Part shown: positions 34,553 through 49,500 of the stretch, piece by piece | Numbering within the stretch: the stretch's first letter is position 1 | Layout of the letters: every line of letters begins with the position of its first letter | NCBI GenBank assembly: GCA_037043235.1 | Contig: JAWRVZ010000156.1 | Coordinates: 972,923 to 1,036,922 of the forward strand | DNA from: Rhodeus uyekii | Taxonomy: Eukaryota; Chordata; Actinopteri; Cypriniformes; Acheilognathidae | DNA: 64,000 nt | Direction of reading: 5' to 3' | Made by a program: the position numbers and the translations under genes | Notes under the pieces: model-generated | Database searches by the model: none | Told to the model about the DNA's origin: nothing | The model's input: the letters and a program-made list of their open reading frames with translations, nothing else

Positions 34553-37500
34553 GTGAGTGCAGATCAAGCCTTAAGCCTCACTCTAACCTCACACATATAC
34601 AGCCCATACCATCACAATTATATGTGTATTGAGCATTAACATATCGTATTTAAAACACATTTAAATTTTAAACTTTTTTTTAAAACATTCAAATTTATTG
34701 TTATAAATCGTTATTTCGATGTGTTTGCGTATTATATGGATTAAATATTGTGTTTGTTTACGTAGCTTCTTCTCTGTTTATCAGCAATCAGTTTCACTTT
34801 CGTTTCTCAAACAGTCAGGAGAAACGAAACTTACAGAGCCATAGATATATTTACAGCACAGATCTATCTATCTATCTAGGAATAACACAACACTAAAACA
34901 TAGACTACATTAAAAAAATAAACGCACTGTAAAATCATAATAATATCATATTATCATAATATCATAAATCAATACCTATTAAAATAACCTTTAGAAATAC
35001 AACACCCCGCTGGTAGACAGTACCGGTTTCCACAATGTATACAATGAAAAATACATGTTTTAAATGAATGTATTTACTTAATGGCTCAATTAAAGCTGAT
35101 CCTGTCATGTCGGCCATTATTAGAACACCTATTTAAAGCCTGTATAAAACACCTGTTGTGTTTGAAGCACATCTAAAATAGTTTCCTGAGTCCTTGACAA
35201 ATGTTTCCCTTTATTTACATTAAGCACACGGTTATATATCATGGTCTACCTGGTCATTTTGAGTAAAGAAGAATGCATACTGACACGATGTCACACGATA
35301 AAAAAATAATAAACAAACTTCATCAACTATTTTGTAAATAAAGTGATGCAAGTGATGCAACCATAATTACTCATTCCCCAGTGCATGCCGGGAAGAGAGT
35401 GAACTGCAATAAATAACAATCTTATAATCTTTTGTCATTTTAAAGCATTATATAGATAATGTTTGCACAACTAACCATATAGTTTTTGATCAAATAAAAT
35501 AGTTACTATTAATTTTACTAGTTTATGTTAGTTAATTTAAGTAATGCAAAGCCCTAATAAATTAATATGTAATCTCTTTCAACAGTGTCAAGTGTCAACT
35601 GTCTCTTTCAACTTTCAAAAGTTGTTTGCCATTTTAACTTATTTTTTTCTTTGTTTTTGTTTTGGATGACTGTTAGTTGATGCCAGGTTACCAAAGTTTT
35701 CTTGTAGTAACAATAACTATGATATTATGGCATAAATACAGTTACCATGGTGAATTTTTGTAAGGGAGATTCTAGCTATTTGTCTCCTTGTCATTGGTTT
35801 ATTTATTCAGTCATCACCAATGTACTCTTGCTATTTCTATTTGTGTTGTATTGATTTATAGAACATCGTAATCCTAAATTTTTCATTTATGCCACATGAT
35901 TGATTATTTTGAAATGTCATCATGCAGCACATTTGTGATCATCAATGATACAGATGGGTTTTTAATTGGATTATGACTGCTGCATTATTTGGGGTGGGTG
36001 TATTGTGTCACATTCAAATATGATTGGGATTGAGGGGGAGTTCCCCAGAGTTGTTTGTGAAAAGTTCTGACGTTACGTAAGAAAAGATGACTTGTGTCCC
36101 ACCTTGGTTTGGAGACATTGCTGGCACATGAGACAGCTGATAATTCACAACACAGAGAGAGACAAGAGTCAGAAACCAAATCAACCTATGCATGCCATTG
36201 CCCACACAGAGCTGAGGGATTCACCAAGATACCACCAAATGAATCAAGACGGAGCAAACTGCAGAGGAGTAAGTCATTACACGACTGTTGTTGTATTTTC
36301 CATCTTCATGTGATCCAGATGTTTCACTAATTATTTCCATCAGCAGCAATTTCAGCATGTTTGTTTGTGACTGCAAGGGAAGACACATTTATTTTGTTGT
36401 TGCTGTTGTTGTTGTTAACACAGTTAAACATTATTTTAAGCCTGTAATACACTACACAACTTTTAAAATCTTATCAGATTTTAAAACAATAGGCATCATA
36501 TGCTAATTCAGAGTTCTTCAACCTTGCTGTTACACTGTCCTGCAGAGTTTAAAGGTGCATTTACGACATGTCGTAATTACCATTTAGTAAACTACTGCCT
36601 GTGATTTTTAAGTGAACCTGAAGATAAGCTCATTCAGGTGTGTTTTATTAGCGTTGGAGCTGAACTCTGCTGCACAGTGGGACCCCAGGAGCAGGACTGA
36701 AGGCCTCTGCACTAACTCACTGAGGATCACACACTACTAGACTATCAGGCCATTCTGAATGCAGTAAACTCAAGAAACATTCACCTTATTGCTTAGAGAT
36801 CCTTACAAAATCGTCCAACTCTGAGACTGATCATAATCTGCAGACGGGCCCTAACTTTCAGTGACTTCAAATTGGGGCCGACATATAGCTAAAATTCATG
36901 TAGTAGTGTATTCCAGCTTTTATTTTACCTCTATGTAGTTACGTAGTCTTTTATAAGCATGCACCATCCAAATTTCCAGTTGCCAGCCCTGAGTTTTAGC
37001 CACTGTCACACTATCCCATTTGTGTTTAGAAATGAAAAGCATTTCTATTTCTCTCTCTGCAGTGGCACAGAAAGAAGAGGATGATCTGAGAAGATTGAAG
37101 GAGGAGAATCGCCCTGGTCCCATTCAGCTGACTCCAGAGAGACTTGGTAATGTGAAGAGGAAATAAATAGAAGTCCTGATCTAAAACACAAAAGAGCAAA
37201 GGAAAAACACTTCTAAAGCTGTCCATATATTCACTCACAGGTGGTGCAGTACCATTGGCTGAAGTTAGACAGAGACAGCAGATGGAAACCTGCCATTCAA
37301 AGCTGAGAAAAAAGGTTTATGAGTACCTGTTTAAAATGTCTGATTCATTTCCTAAATACTTGTTGTTTTACATACTTATGTACATTTGCAAATCTCTACA
37401 GCTCAGAAAAGAAGATATGGATAGAATAAAGAGACAGACTGAAGAGGCGGAGATTGAGAAGAAGAAGGCCATCCAGCGAGAGAAGGTACAGCCCAAGAAA

Positions 37501-40500
37501 TCGTTTACAGCTGACATTTTACAGAATCATGTAGGGCATTATATTATTCTTCTGCATCTGCAAAACTTTATCTGGTTATCTGGTTTATGTTTGGATCCAG
37601 TGCTTTTTTTATGATGCCTTTGTAATTCAGACTTTATAACTCCAGATGTCACTGCAGGCAACATACAAGTTATCATATTCTCTGCAATTAAAGGAGATAT
37701 TAGACTTCAGCCTTCAGTGTTGCTGCTGGAGGCTTGTGTGATTGACGAGTCTAATTATTCCAGGAGCAACAGACACCCGAGTTCATTTGCTAAAACATGC
37801 GCCGGTCACTGCTTGGCTTCTCATAGTGTAATAATGGTTTACTTAAAGGATCTCGGGATTGTAGATAAGCTTGGAATACTGCAATGCTGGAAATGAAAAA
37901 CAGTGAGGAAAAAGCTTTTAATTAGATTCGATTTAACTTTATTGTCGTTGTGGAGAGTACAAATACAGAGCCAATGAAATGCAGTAAGCATCCAACAGGA
38001 AGTGCCGTCTACAGAGGGGAATTACAAAAGAATGACTACGCATTGAAAATATGTGATTCAAAAAACATATTCCAATCTGAAAAAAAATTGACAGTTTTAG
38101 GAATTTGAGTAACAAACATTCTGCTAATGTTGGAACATAATATGAATAAATAAAAATAATAAACAATGAAATAAAAAAGAATTGTGCATTATTTTAAGGT
38201 CAGTAAGTCAAACAGCTGAATAAAAATCCAACAAAAAAAAATTCCAATATTTCAAGCATTTGTCAGAAGATCAGAATGTGATGAAAATCAACAATGAGAG
38301 AAAGAGAACAAAGAGAGCCACAATGTTTACACTTTTTGGGGGAATCAACCAACAAATGGTTTACTTTTTGGGGGGAATCAACCAACAAACTGGTTAATTT
38401 TGCATAGTAAGCTGAGAAAGGATGTTGTGAGTACTTTTATCTCAAAATATCTTCAATGCATTTCATTGCAGGCCAACAAACTAGCGATGAAGACAAAGCA
38501 GGAAGAGGAACAGAGAAAGAAACAGTATCAGCATGACAAAAAACTGTACGTTAACATTTTTCCTACAGATTCAAAGTGTGATTTGTTTATAGGAGGAAGA
38601 AGGATGTTAAGCTGGTTTATTGGCCATTATCCAAAAACAATAAACTTGAATACACAAGTTTACCCTTGGCCCAAGTTCAGCAGAAAGTATGCCTTTTATT
38701 TAGAGATCTTATCAAGAGATGATTGAAAGAAATTGCAAGTAATTCTTCAAGTTAGGGAAACGGGTATGTGCCACTAGTGACAGTGAAACTTTTGTCATAA
38801 TGAACCCTTATGTTGTTGTCATTCTAAATGACAAACCCTGCAGTAAAAGCATTTTTTACCAGTCTGGTCGCCATACCAAAAGCTACTAAGCTCCAAACTG
38901 GCCAAAAAAATCACAATAATGCGTCATTACTGCAGTAGTCCATATGACTTCTGCAGTAGTCCTTTTTGTTTGAACATTCTTGTTTTTTAGAATTACACAA
39001 TTGCTTTGTTTGAAAACCAACCCACAATGTAAGTTGTTATTCACATAAATTGTTGCCTTTTGGCTTAGCTTTTAGATCTCATCCATGCTATTTTAATATG
39101 TGAGTATTTAAATTTGGCACATTGGGATTGGTTACAAAAAGTATCCTGTGTTAGTCTGGGAAATCATTAATCTGACACCTTGTCAGCTCAACAGGGGGCT
39201 CCTCAGGTTTCAGTCCTAGGCCCAGCCCTATTTAGTAAATATATGCTTCCACTTGGGCAGATTATTAAGAAGTATGGTGCATTGCTATGCTCATGATACT
39301 GAAATTTACATAACCACTAACCCTGATGTCGGCAGCATGTGAGCTTGTGTGTCTAGAAAACAATCAGAATCTGAATCCATCATAACTTGCTGAAACTGAA
39401 AGGCTCCAAAACTGAGCGTATGCTGTTTGGTATGATTTTTCATTGAACATAAAATATTCATTTTCAGCCCCAGTATATATGCAAATGTGAATGAGATTTG
39501 AGAGCATCCAACAGTGCAAATAACTTAATTTTACTTAATAAACTTATTTTTTTAAATGTATATATAATTCAGAATTCAGTGAAAAAAAATGTCCCCTTTT
39601 TTTTCTTTTTGGAAGAAAGAAAGTTATATGGGTTTGGAACAACATGAGGATGAGTGAAATGATGACAGGATTTTCATTTTTTGGAAGAACTATCCCTGTA
39701 ATCACAATTATGTCTTTTCCTCCTGCAGGAAAACCGAAGAGTTTCTTCAAAGAATTGAGAGATCCAGCAGTACTGTTTCTATGGCATCAAGCAATTCCGT
39801 ACCAGCATCATCCTGGGTAAGACAGAGGCCAAAAATGCACTGTATTCTCCATAAGCCCGAGTTCAAGCCTCTTGTGCATAACTGTGGTGCTGAGGTTAGA
39901 GCCTGAGGCACTGGAATAAATTCACACCAATTGATCTGTCTTTGATACATGTTTTCAAAGTAAATAGTCCTCACTCAAGAGCTTTCGTTGACATGGCACA
40001 TTGGACTGTAGCAAAGAGTCCCCATCCAATGATCTACTTATTAGCCTCATGCTGAGTGCATCATAAAGCTTTCTCAGTTTGAATATGCAGCTTCCTTTTC
40101 ACAGTCAGCTATGTGCAAGTGCTCCTACTGAATGGTGAGGCAAGCAGAGTTCAGGGGATTTCCCAGAGTTCACAGCGAAGCAGAGATGGGACTGTGAGAA
40201 TGCAACGAAAAGACTGATGTGGAATAACCTGTATTGTTTGAGTGAAAGTACCTGGAAAGGAGCCAGGTGACAAGATGCTTTATAGGTGTTAATTGCTGCC
40301 AACCACCATGATTTCACTTAAATTTTAAGAAGCTTCGTAGCTTCATATGTATCAGTATGTTCTTGTGTTAAGCAAACACTAATATAGATCATGGTTTGCT
40401 TTTAGTTTTTTCACTTAAAAACCAAGCAACACATTTTTTTAAACAAACTTCGTTACAAATGTCTGCTTGCAGAATCATCAAGAGTACATTTATACGATCT

Positions 40501-43500
40501 ATTGTGTAATATTATTACTATTTATGAATTTTCAGCGGCATTACTCCAGTCTTCAGTATCACATGATCCTTCAGAAATCATTCTAATGTGCTGATTTGCT
40601 GCTTAAGAAACATTTCTTATTATTGTCAATGATTGACAATATGAATGAACTGTTGAACTGCTTAAAATGTTTCAGTACACTTGTCTTAACCAATCAAATC
40701 TTAGGTGTTATAGCATCAGAGTATTTAAATGTTATACGCATCTGCAAAAAGGTGGTCTCTTTACAGCACACATTAAAATGGAATTTTCCCACTACCTTCC
40801 CAGCTCCGACTTTCTAGATCAGCCATTGGTACAACTAACTGCTGTCTTTTGTGGCAAAAAGATGTTTGATGTCTTTAAATGTCTGTATTGGTTTTTGGGT
40901 GTGTTTGCTTCAAATTCGTTGTTTTCATGGCTAAATTATTATACGTTTTTTAAGAGAGCATGCTAAATACTGCATATTCACAGTACTTAACTCTGAGACA
41001 GTGCTTGTGATGTAGTGAAATATAGTGAATTCAAAATATTGAATTCAGTGTCTACTGAGATCACCACAAAGGCCTAGAAATTGATGTAATGAAATATATC
41101 AATTATTAGCTAACATAAATAGACGGTTTACTACAGGGGTATTTTTGTCACATTCAGTGGCAATTTGCCCGGGGCCCTGGTTAATTTCTGACCATGACTG
41201 GTGGGGCTGGGCTGACCATAAGAGGTTTGAGGGCTGCCTCTTATGTTGTAGAAACCACTAAAACTGGCATATGACAACACTGTTAAAAAACGACATTGTC
41301 TTGTGTCGAGCAAAGAATGTTTTGTTGTGCGGCTTTCAAAATCGGTCTGAAATTGTTCCCTGTTCAAGGACTTCCTTCTGGATGACTAATGGGGAAAATC
41401 CCTCTAATAGACAGATCGTGCATTAGGACTGCAAGGACGTGGTACACAACACATGCACAACAGTGTTCTGTGCAGAGCTCTGGCTCTCTCGGCTTACTAG
41501 GAGAGGAGGCTGCTCAATTTTGCTTTCTCTTGCTGTATTGACTTAAGTGGCTGGATGGCCTCCAGGCCAAGTAATGAAACGCTCCAACCTAAATGTCGTA
41601 GGCCCACCGATCAAAGTGTTTGTGGAAAGACGGGTTCTTGATGTGGTTTTGTGGCCACCGAGAATTGTTATGCTTTCAGTGATGCTTCCACAAGACAGAT
41701 TAATCTCCACCATATCCTCTGTTTGTGCAAAAGATCCTTTGTATTGGCTTCCCAGGATGCCAGGCCCAGGTCGTCCCACCTATTCCCCTTACTCTCTGGC
41801 CATTCCAAACAGAGCAGCCCCTGCCTGCTGTCCCCAGGCCGTCTGACCAAACACACAAACGATCTCTTCAACTTCCAGGCTTTCTTGCCTCTCCTTACAG
41901 CATCTTTCTGAACAAGCCCTTGAGAAACTTAGAGTAACATCACAGTTAACACCCATTTCAGAGCCCAATTTTGTGCTGAAATGTGTGATGGGCTCACCCT
42001 CGGGGTAGTACTGTATGGACAATGGCTGAGGGCCAGTATGATTTTGTCCGGGGATGGGTCACAACGATTGACTTGCAGTATAAAGTCTGGTCCTCACTGC
42101 AGCTTATTCTGGCTAAGAACCACCTTTGGTAGGAAGAGACCATCTGACTGACATGCGCAATGACCAACCACAGTTGTTTTGTTTTTACTCAGGGCCAAGA
42201 TATCTGAAATACATTATACCACAATCACAGGCCACTGTGGGAAAATTAATTGATACAGTTCTCATGAACAGAACAGAAGTATGTATGTATATGTATATAT
42301 ATCCACACACATAATGGAACTGCAGGAAGACCATGAAGCTTTATATCATTCTTATTACAAACAGGCTTTATGCCAAACATCACATGTCTAAACAGATGCA
42401 ACCTGTATTACAGAAAAAGTTTATTTTATATTGAATAAGTTTACTAAATAACCCCTATCTGAGAATTTGTTCAGTGTGTGGCTTTTTCGAATGCATGAAA
42501 CACAGTTATCGGCCAGCTAGTGAATATCAGTTTCATTTACTGTACTCACAACCATTGATTTTACTTGCATTTGGTGTTTACTGAGAGTTAAGTTAAAGAT
42601 CCTAAGGATGTTTCACACACAGCGGTTCCTGAATAGCACTGCAAACCCATTGCTGTTGGAAGATGGGTATTGTAGCATGAAATAAATGTAATTTAAATTC
42701 ATTTGAAAACACATTCCAAACACATTGGAAAACTTCATATAAATTTGGAAAAAAACACATCATGACATGACATCTCTTACAAACTTCAAAACTTTGTAAT
42801 ATAGTTATGCATGTTAATAGCTTGCCTGCCTTGCCTGCCAATTTTTTCAAATCCATTGCCCAGTTCTTCTTCATGTTCATCACACATAGTTTCAATCCAG
42901 TATGTATAAAAGCGTAAAGCTAACCACAATATGCATATTTTGGCCACTGATGAGTGTGAGTGGTCCACATACTTGCAGATGGACCTATTTAGCCATTGCA
43001 TCAAGCTTTTGAGCGTCTTCTGCCATGAGCATTGCATTTTTAAGTTCAAAATTAAAAAGTTAAAAGCAGTTCCCTTATGTTTCTGAACACAAAACACATT
43101 CTAAGTATTCAACCTGAAGAATAATTATTCAGGGCGTCCAGGAAACTCAGCACAGTCAATTTAAAAAAGAAGTACTTTTGCACATTCCCAGTTTTCATTG
43201 CGGGCCACTGTTTCTTCACAGGATAAATGTCATGAGTACAGGGATTCCAGAAGAGAGGAGGAGAGTGCAGGCCTGCTTAAGATGAAAGAGGAGCAGAGGA
43301 GAAAGGTACAGAACAAAGGAAGTAAAACAGATGGCCTGAACATACGGACATCTCTTCTACTTTTGGTTCACAGGAAGACCACAGCTAAACGTCTGGGCTT
43401 TGCCAAGAAAAAGAACTTACTCTGCCTAGCATATGCTGTTGATTACCATGTTCTAGGTTATAGGAGGTAGTCATGGATGAAGTAGTGTAGGTGTTTTCCA

Positions 43501-46500
43501 GCTGGCTGTATAGTGGTATTTCTGTGGCTTTGAATGCCTCTATGTCGGTCAAACGTGAATTTAACTCACTGATATGGATCAAGCACAAAAGTTCAGTCTG
43601 ACCTATCATGTTGATATTGTTCTTTATTCATGCAAATTTGCAATTAAATGATTATAGCCATAGACCTTGAATGCCTTTACATAAGTAGAGGAAACATTTC
43701 TGTTGGAGATGAAATTTTCATTACCTTACTATTTCCAGACAGAAATTTTGGAGGAAAAACAAAAACAACAGGAGGAGGACAGGAAGAGACGGACTGAAGC
43801 TGACCATCGGCGGTATGGGCGCCTAACATGACAAACCACTAAAAAACCATGACTGTCAGAATTAATAAAGGAGTCTAAGACCACTGAAAATGCTTATATT
43901 ATGCCTTTTCATAATTTGATGCCATTTTTTCATTACAAATTATATTGTCAACGTTACCATTTGAATTGATAAAAGATATCTTAAGAAATATCATGAATGT
44001 TTTAGTATTTTGGTTGCTTCAATAACTCAACAATTCATGACCTCTACAAGTATGTGTAAAACCTGATGGTCAGGTTTTCCAGCATGATTTTAGATGATTC
44101 AGAGCATCTTTGCATACAAGTAGCTCCTTTTGTGTTTCACGGGAGAATTCACACAGGTCTCAAAACACATTCGAAACCTGTATGAAAAACAACAATAGTA
44201 AGTACACACTTTAAAAACTTATTACGAAAATAATTATCACGTGTGGCTGTAACGAAACACACAACACAGGAGAATCCAAAAATCATCAAATTTCATATCA
44301 ACTCCAATTAGGAAAGTAATGCAATTAAAAGGCAAATATATTATAGTTTAAATGTGTAATGTATTAAATTCAATTAGTGTAACTACAGTGTCCTTTTCAC
44401 CCCTTAAGTAGGACTTAAGTACATCTTCATATGTAATTTCATAATTACTTATATTGTCTGTATTGTACTTATAAAGTGTAGTACTGAATGTACAGACAAG
44501 TATTCTTGGTAAACTAAATTGTAATTCTGTTGAAACTTGTGTGTTATGTATATAAATATATTTTTAATTGCAAATTTGTAATGATGTGCATTTAAAGTAT
44601 ATTAACTTTAAATGTTTTATATCGAATAACACGCTGTAGTTAAAATTATAATTAAGTACTTTAAATCCACTTTAGAATATGATTCAACACATCAAAATAA
44701 ATGTCCTTTAAAGCACAACCAAATATTAAAACATCATGATGTAAAATGTTTTACTAAATAAAACTTATTTTTAAGAAACTTTTTCATGAAAAGTTTACTC
44801 TTTTTTTAAGTACACTTTAATTTTCCTGTAGCTCAAACAACGCCAAGGTCATGGGCTCGATTCCCAGGGAAAGCAAGACCTGATTAGAATATCAATGTGT
44901 TTCTTGAAATTCAAATCGCTTTGGATAAAAGCATCTGCCAGATGCATAAATGTAAATGGTTATGCAAATGTTCTGCAAGTAAAGATTTTAATATTTGAAG
45001 TACACTGCAAGTGTACATTCAGTATAGGTAAGCACACTTTTTTTCAAAATGCCATAATAGTTTTTATTTAAAATTGTTAAAAATCATAAAAGATTTTGTT
45101 TTCTTACACATAGATTTGTCTCTGACATTTAAAATCCACTGTACTCATTAAATAGAAGTATTTCATTGCTTGGAACAAGTTGTGAAATGTTCTGATGATG
45201 CTTGGTCTTTTCAGGGTGAACTTGGCCTTCCTAGACCGTCTGGAGGCGAGTCGTTCAGGTTGGGTATCTGAACCCCTGACCCAAAGCCCTGAAAGAAGTA
45301 ATGTCTGGCAGGATGATGATGACGAACCACAGGATATAGCCTCATCCACAGTACCCAACCCATCACAGGTTCATACAGACAGTGCAGAGGAGGATGGTGA
45401 GTCTTAAACTAGATTTATATGCATCTGGCATGGCACTGTGTGTGTTTAGGTCTGTTTAATTTCACTGCACTTCTGGAAACGTCTCTATTGCTTCGAACTC
45501 TCAAGTCTCAAAACCTCCACATGTGTGTGATATTAAACAGACTTGTGACACGTGATGCTCTTAGATGTTGGTGTATATACGAACTGCCTGCGTTGTGAGA
45601 GGTTAATGTCGATTACAGTATGTGCCAGTAACTAGCAAATTCATTATCAGCAAGCTGCATGGTTGATATGTTTTTTTCCAGATTGTTTTGAGGTCGAAAT
45701 TGAGGCCTACTGTAAAGTAAACTCATCTGGCCTTGGAGAAGCTTACATTTTTGGCATGCCTGTCTGACAACAGAACGATTAGTGCCTGCAAATGTAGAGA
45801 TCTAGCCAGGCAGCATTGTCATTACTTGGAAATGTGCCATGCTGTCTTCAGACTGACAATGCCCTAGTGTTAAAGAATTTCTAAGTTTTCCTCCAGAAAA
45901 TAAAAAATCAGTCAGTATTTACTCACCCTGATGTCGCTGCAGAATAGAAAATGGTGACTCTTTATGCAGCTCTTTTCTATAAAAAGACAGTACATACAGC
46001 ACGTCTGTCAAGCCCAAAAAAGGTTGCGTTCTTAAGCACCTTAAGCACAAAAGCAGTGCGTATGAATTTCACACCATCTTCCAAGACTTATGAAGCTAAA
46101 TCTTTGTGTGAGGAACAGACAGAAGTCAATGTTCATCTCTAATCAAACCACAATTGCAAAAGATTTTATAGCTCTCAATTCCAATACATTTGGAAAACAA
46201 CGTGGAAAAACAACATATTATTTTATTTTCATTGATTAATATGTTGTTTATCAATATTTTTAATATTTCCCATTTTCTTTTTCATTATATCTAGTTCTAA
46301 TTAATTTTAATCCCAGTTTTAGTCATTTTAGTACATGTTAGAATGCGAAATGTTGGCAAAAACGCTTTTATTTTATTTTATTACAGTTATCGTTTATTTT
46401 CAAATAACTAAATTGAATTTCTATGGTTTTAGTTTTTATTGTAGTTAATAATAAAACCACTGGCCACTGAGTCAGTACCCTTAAGACCCTTTTTATGGAT

Positions 46501-49500
46501 GAGTGTAATTTCTTTGCCTTGGCACAGCAAAGTAAACTGGCCAGCCAATAGGATTTGTGCTTTTGATAACCAAGTTATCAACCCCTTTTAAAACTATAAT
46601 TTATTTTATTCTGACAAACAGGCATGGAACTTGTATGATTCACACAAATTGTTTTTAGCCTCCTAAGTGGGATTTGGAAATGATGTATGGTTCGATTGTG
46701 CCTGAATCTAGCTCCATATGTGTAGTTCTACAGTTTTTTGCCAAGAGGTGTGACTGTAACGGCCAGCTTTCCCATCTGCGTGCAGAGCCTTTGGACTGCT
46801 GTTTGATGGTGTAGGACTAATGTGCCATTCACGTTGAAACCGTCTGTATATCTTCTCAGATGCCTAATGACTCATTATGTTTGTGTGTTCAGCATCACTT
46901 ACGTCTGAATCACTGCAAGGTCCAAAGGTTGTATCCTCAGCTGAGGTTTGGGGTCAGCCAGGTCTTCCAATTCTCAAACTCACACCTCTGTCTCTGATTT
47001 CCAGAAACATTAGATGTGTTTGTCTCCGAACCAAGTCTCCGAATGACCTCTTGTCTGACTGCGGTTCGGCTTACTCACAGTAGTGATAGGACCTGCCCTG
47101 GCTTATGATGCTTCTATGAGTACAGTTCTCAGGCTGAACTATGAGTTACTAGAAGCATTTTCCGTTTAACTACACCTTTGAATCAAGCTATACCGAATTC
47201 AAACTGTATACTTGGTGCACAAATTATTTTCTTTCTCAGTATTTGCCTTATCTTACAGTATAAATCTCTAAACATTCTTAAGTCAAGATATATTTACATG
47301 TGATGCCAAATGCCTTGAGCTCAGAATCCCAAGAGCTGACAGTAGTTTTTATTCTGTTGCTGTGTGAATCTTTGTCTAATCCCATTGAGAGATATTTCTT
47401 ATTGAAATGGGTATTCTTTATTTTCTTATTAAAGGTTACATTTCTTTAGTGTACAGTGGAACTCACTTATCTCGACCTCGGTTATCTCGCCAATCCTGTT
47501 ATGTCTACATTTTTGAAGTGGAACCACCAAACTCCCTATTTTTCCCTATTTTTCTACCAGTTATGTTGATTCTTTTATGTCACTGAACTTTGATATCTTG
47601 AGCACAAAAGTCGCCTCTTAACATCGGTTATCTCGATCCCTGTGACTAATGATAGTGCCGAGTTCACTGCGCATGCGCTGAGTTTGCGTTGCACGTGCAT
47701 CAGTCTGTATAGTCACTATTAATATTGTGATTATATTGACATCGGCAAAGATGTTGTTACTGATAGAAGCTTCGAAGCATTTGTTTTCAAGCAGACCGTT
47801 AAAGGCAAAAAGCAACAAACCTCAAATTTTCCCACAAAAGATTTATTATATCTAAAATAGTAGGCAGATCTAAACCTAGTTAAAATTCCTTGATTGAATT
47901 CGCCAATCTATGACACAAGGTGGAAATATTTGCATAATGCTGCCCAGATGCATACACAAAGAAAGGTGAAGCTTCAGTTATCGTAGTAGTGTTGTTATCG
48001 CCATGCTGTAGAGAACAGTACAACTTATTTTACTTAACTGAGGACAGTTTTCTGAACCTAGTAGAGTACAAGGCCAGCTGTGCACAAAGTGTCACGGAAT
48101 CAGTCCCGCCCTCCGCATCAGACTCCCACACTCCTCCCACTCGTTCCCAGTCCCCAGAATTCTGAGCACCTGCACCTGATCACAATCGTCCACACCACTA
48201 TTTCACTGGCACTCATGCAGTCATCTTTGTCTGGTCTCCTCGACGCTACTCGGCGCTACTCGGCGCCACTCGGCGCCACTCGGCGCCACTCGGCGCCACT
48301 CGGCGCCACTCGGCGCTACTCGGCGCTACTCGGCGCTACTCGACGCTTCAACCTCTCCGAGTCCGAAGTACCACGCTGCAAGTTCTTCTGTATTCCTTGT
48401 TCAAGTTCTCTGTGTTCACATCTCAGCTAAGCCCTCATACAACCATCCATTGCACCAGTTTAAACCACTCGTCACTGTCTTTGGGCCTGTTCTCTAATAA
48501 ACATCCTGTATCTTACTTTTGCTTCCCATGATTTATCATAACACAAAGGCTATTTCTAAAAAAACAAATTTGCTAGAGCAATATGGTGTGTTGCAATCAG
48601 AGCTTATTTTTTTATATTTGTTAAAGTATTTAGAGTTTTGCGCAGTGAAAAGTAATTGATGCTATTTAGAAAGAGTGGCCATAGAGGAGCTACAATAATG
48701 TACAGTGTGTAAAAATTACTGTTTTATGAGCATTAAAGCATGTTAACATATTCTTCTACACCTAATACATAAACAATAATCTCCTTTAAGCTTTTTATTT
48801 TCAGAAAACATGACTTGGGTACAGATTTACGAAACATGGCAAATTAGTGTAAAAGCGCAATCTTATAAAAGAGGATTGGAAAGTTGACCAAACTTACACA
48901 ATCTATCAAAAGCAGCGCAAATTAACCTCTTGTTATAGACATACTTTTTTTGGGCAGTAAGTATCAGTTAAATTGACTAGCGCAATCCTTAGTAAAACAC
49001 CTTGCGTAATTTATTTAAATACTTTCCTCACATATATTTGCATCTGAAATGGAAATTCCTACAAATACATATGCCATAAGGTCAGCCACAAAAATAACCG
49101 TCCACACCTTGTCAACGCTAATTTTAGTAAATCCTGACAGTGGTTTTTTAACACCAAAAGAGGCTGGCGCAAGCTTTTAGTAAATCTGATCATAATATCT
49201 CACGTAATTTTACTTCTCAAGGAAAAAAAGAAAAAATACAAACAAAAATAATTTTAGCAGTGTATAAAGGTGAAGTGTGTTGTTTCTGCACAACTAACAT
49301 CACCGAATTTAACTGCGAAAATAATGACTTGCATTTTCCGAACAACACCACCCATAATCAACCTACAAATGGATTACTTAGAGTAAACTCTTCATATTAA
49401 ATTCATATGTAAAATACAGTCTTCACCTTCAATTATGTTCATGTAGCTTAACTGGTAAAGTATTAGCAAGATCATTGGTTTGAGTAAAGCGTTCAAATGT

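Larger units (their letters stand above)
38546..39728. other. EPSTI1 intron 6
   Basis: It holds an L2-like LINE fragment (39180-39430) and one end of a MITE-like repeat (39595-39705). No exon seen. Confidence 0.5.

Noticed and set aside
36094..36330. Complete 78-codon ORF as a gene
   Set aside because: Only 36210-36268 of this frame is used, as EPSTI1 exon 2. The rest is intron read-through.
41543..41911. Overlapping ORFs on both strands in EPSTI1 intron 7
   Set aside because: GC-richer patch opens several frames at once; none reads as a known protein and no exon is needed here for frame continuity.
44824..44957. Possible tRNA gene
   Set aside because: The B box is present, but the head is shortened and the sequence continues into a SINE body. 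No complete cloverleaf.
48241..48347. Tandem 10-bp repeat considered as a CRISPR-like array or coding repeat (RRYSAPLG-type)
   Set aside because: No spacers between units, eukaryotic LTR context, and the frame is bounded by LTR sequence. It is a minisatellite.
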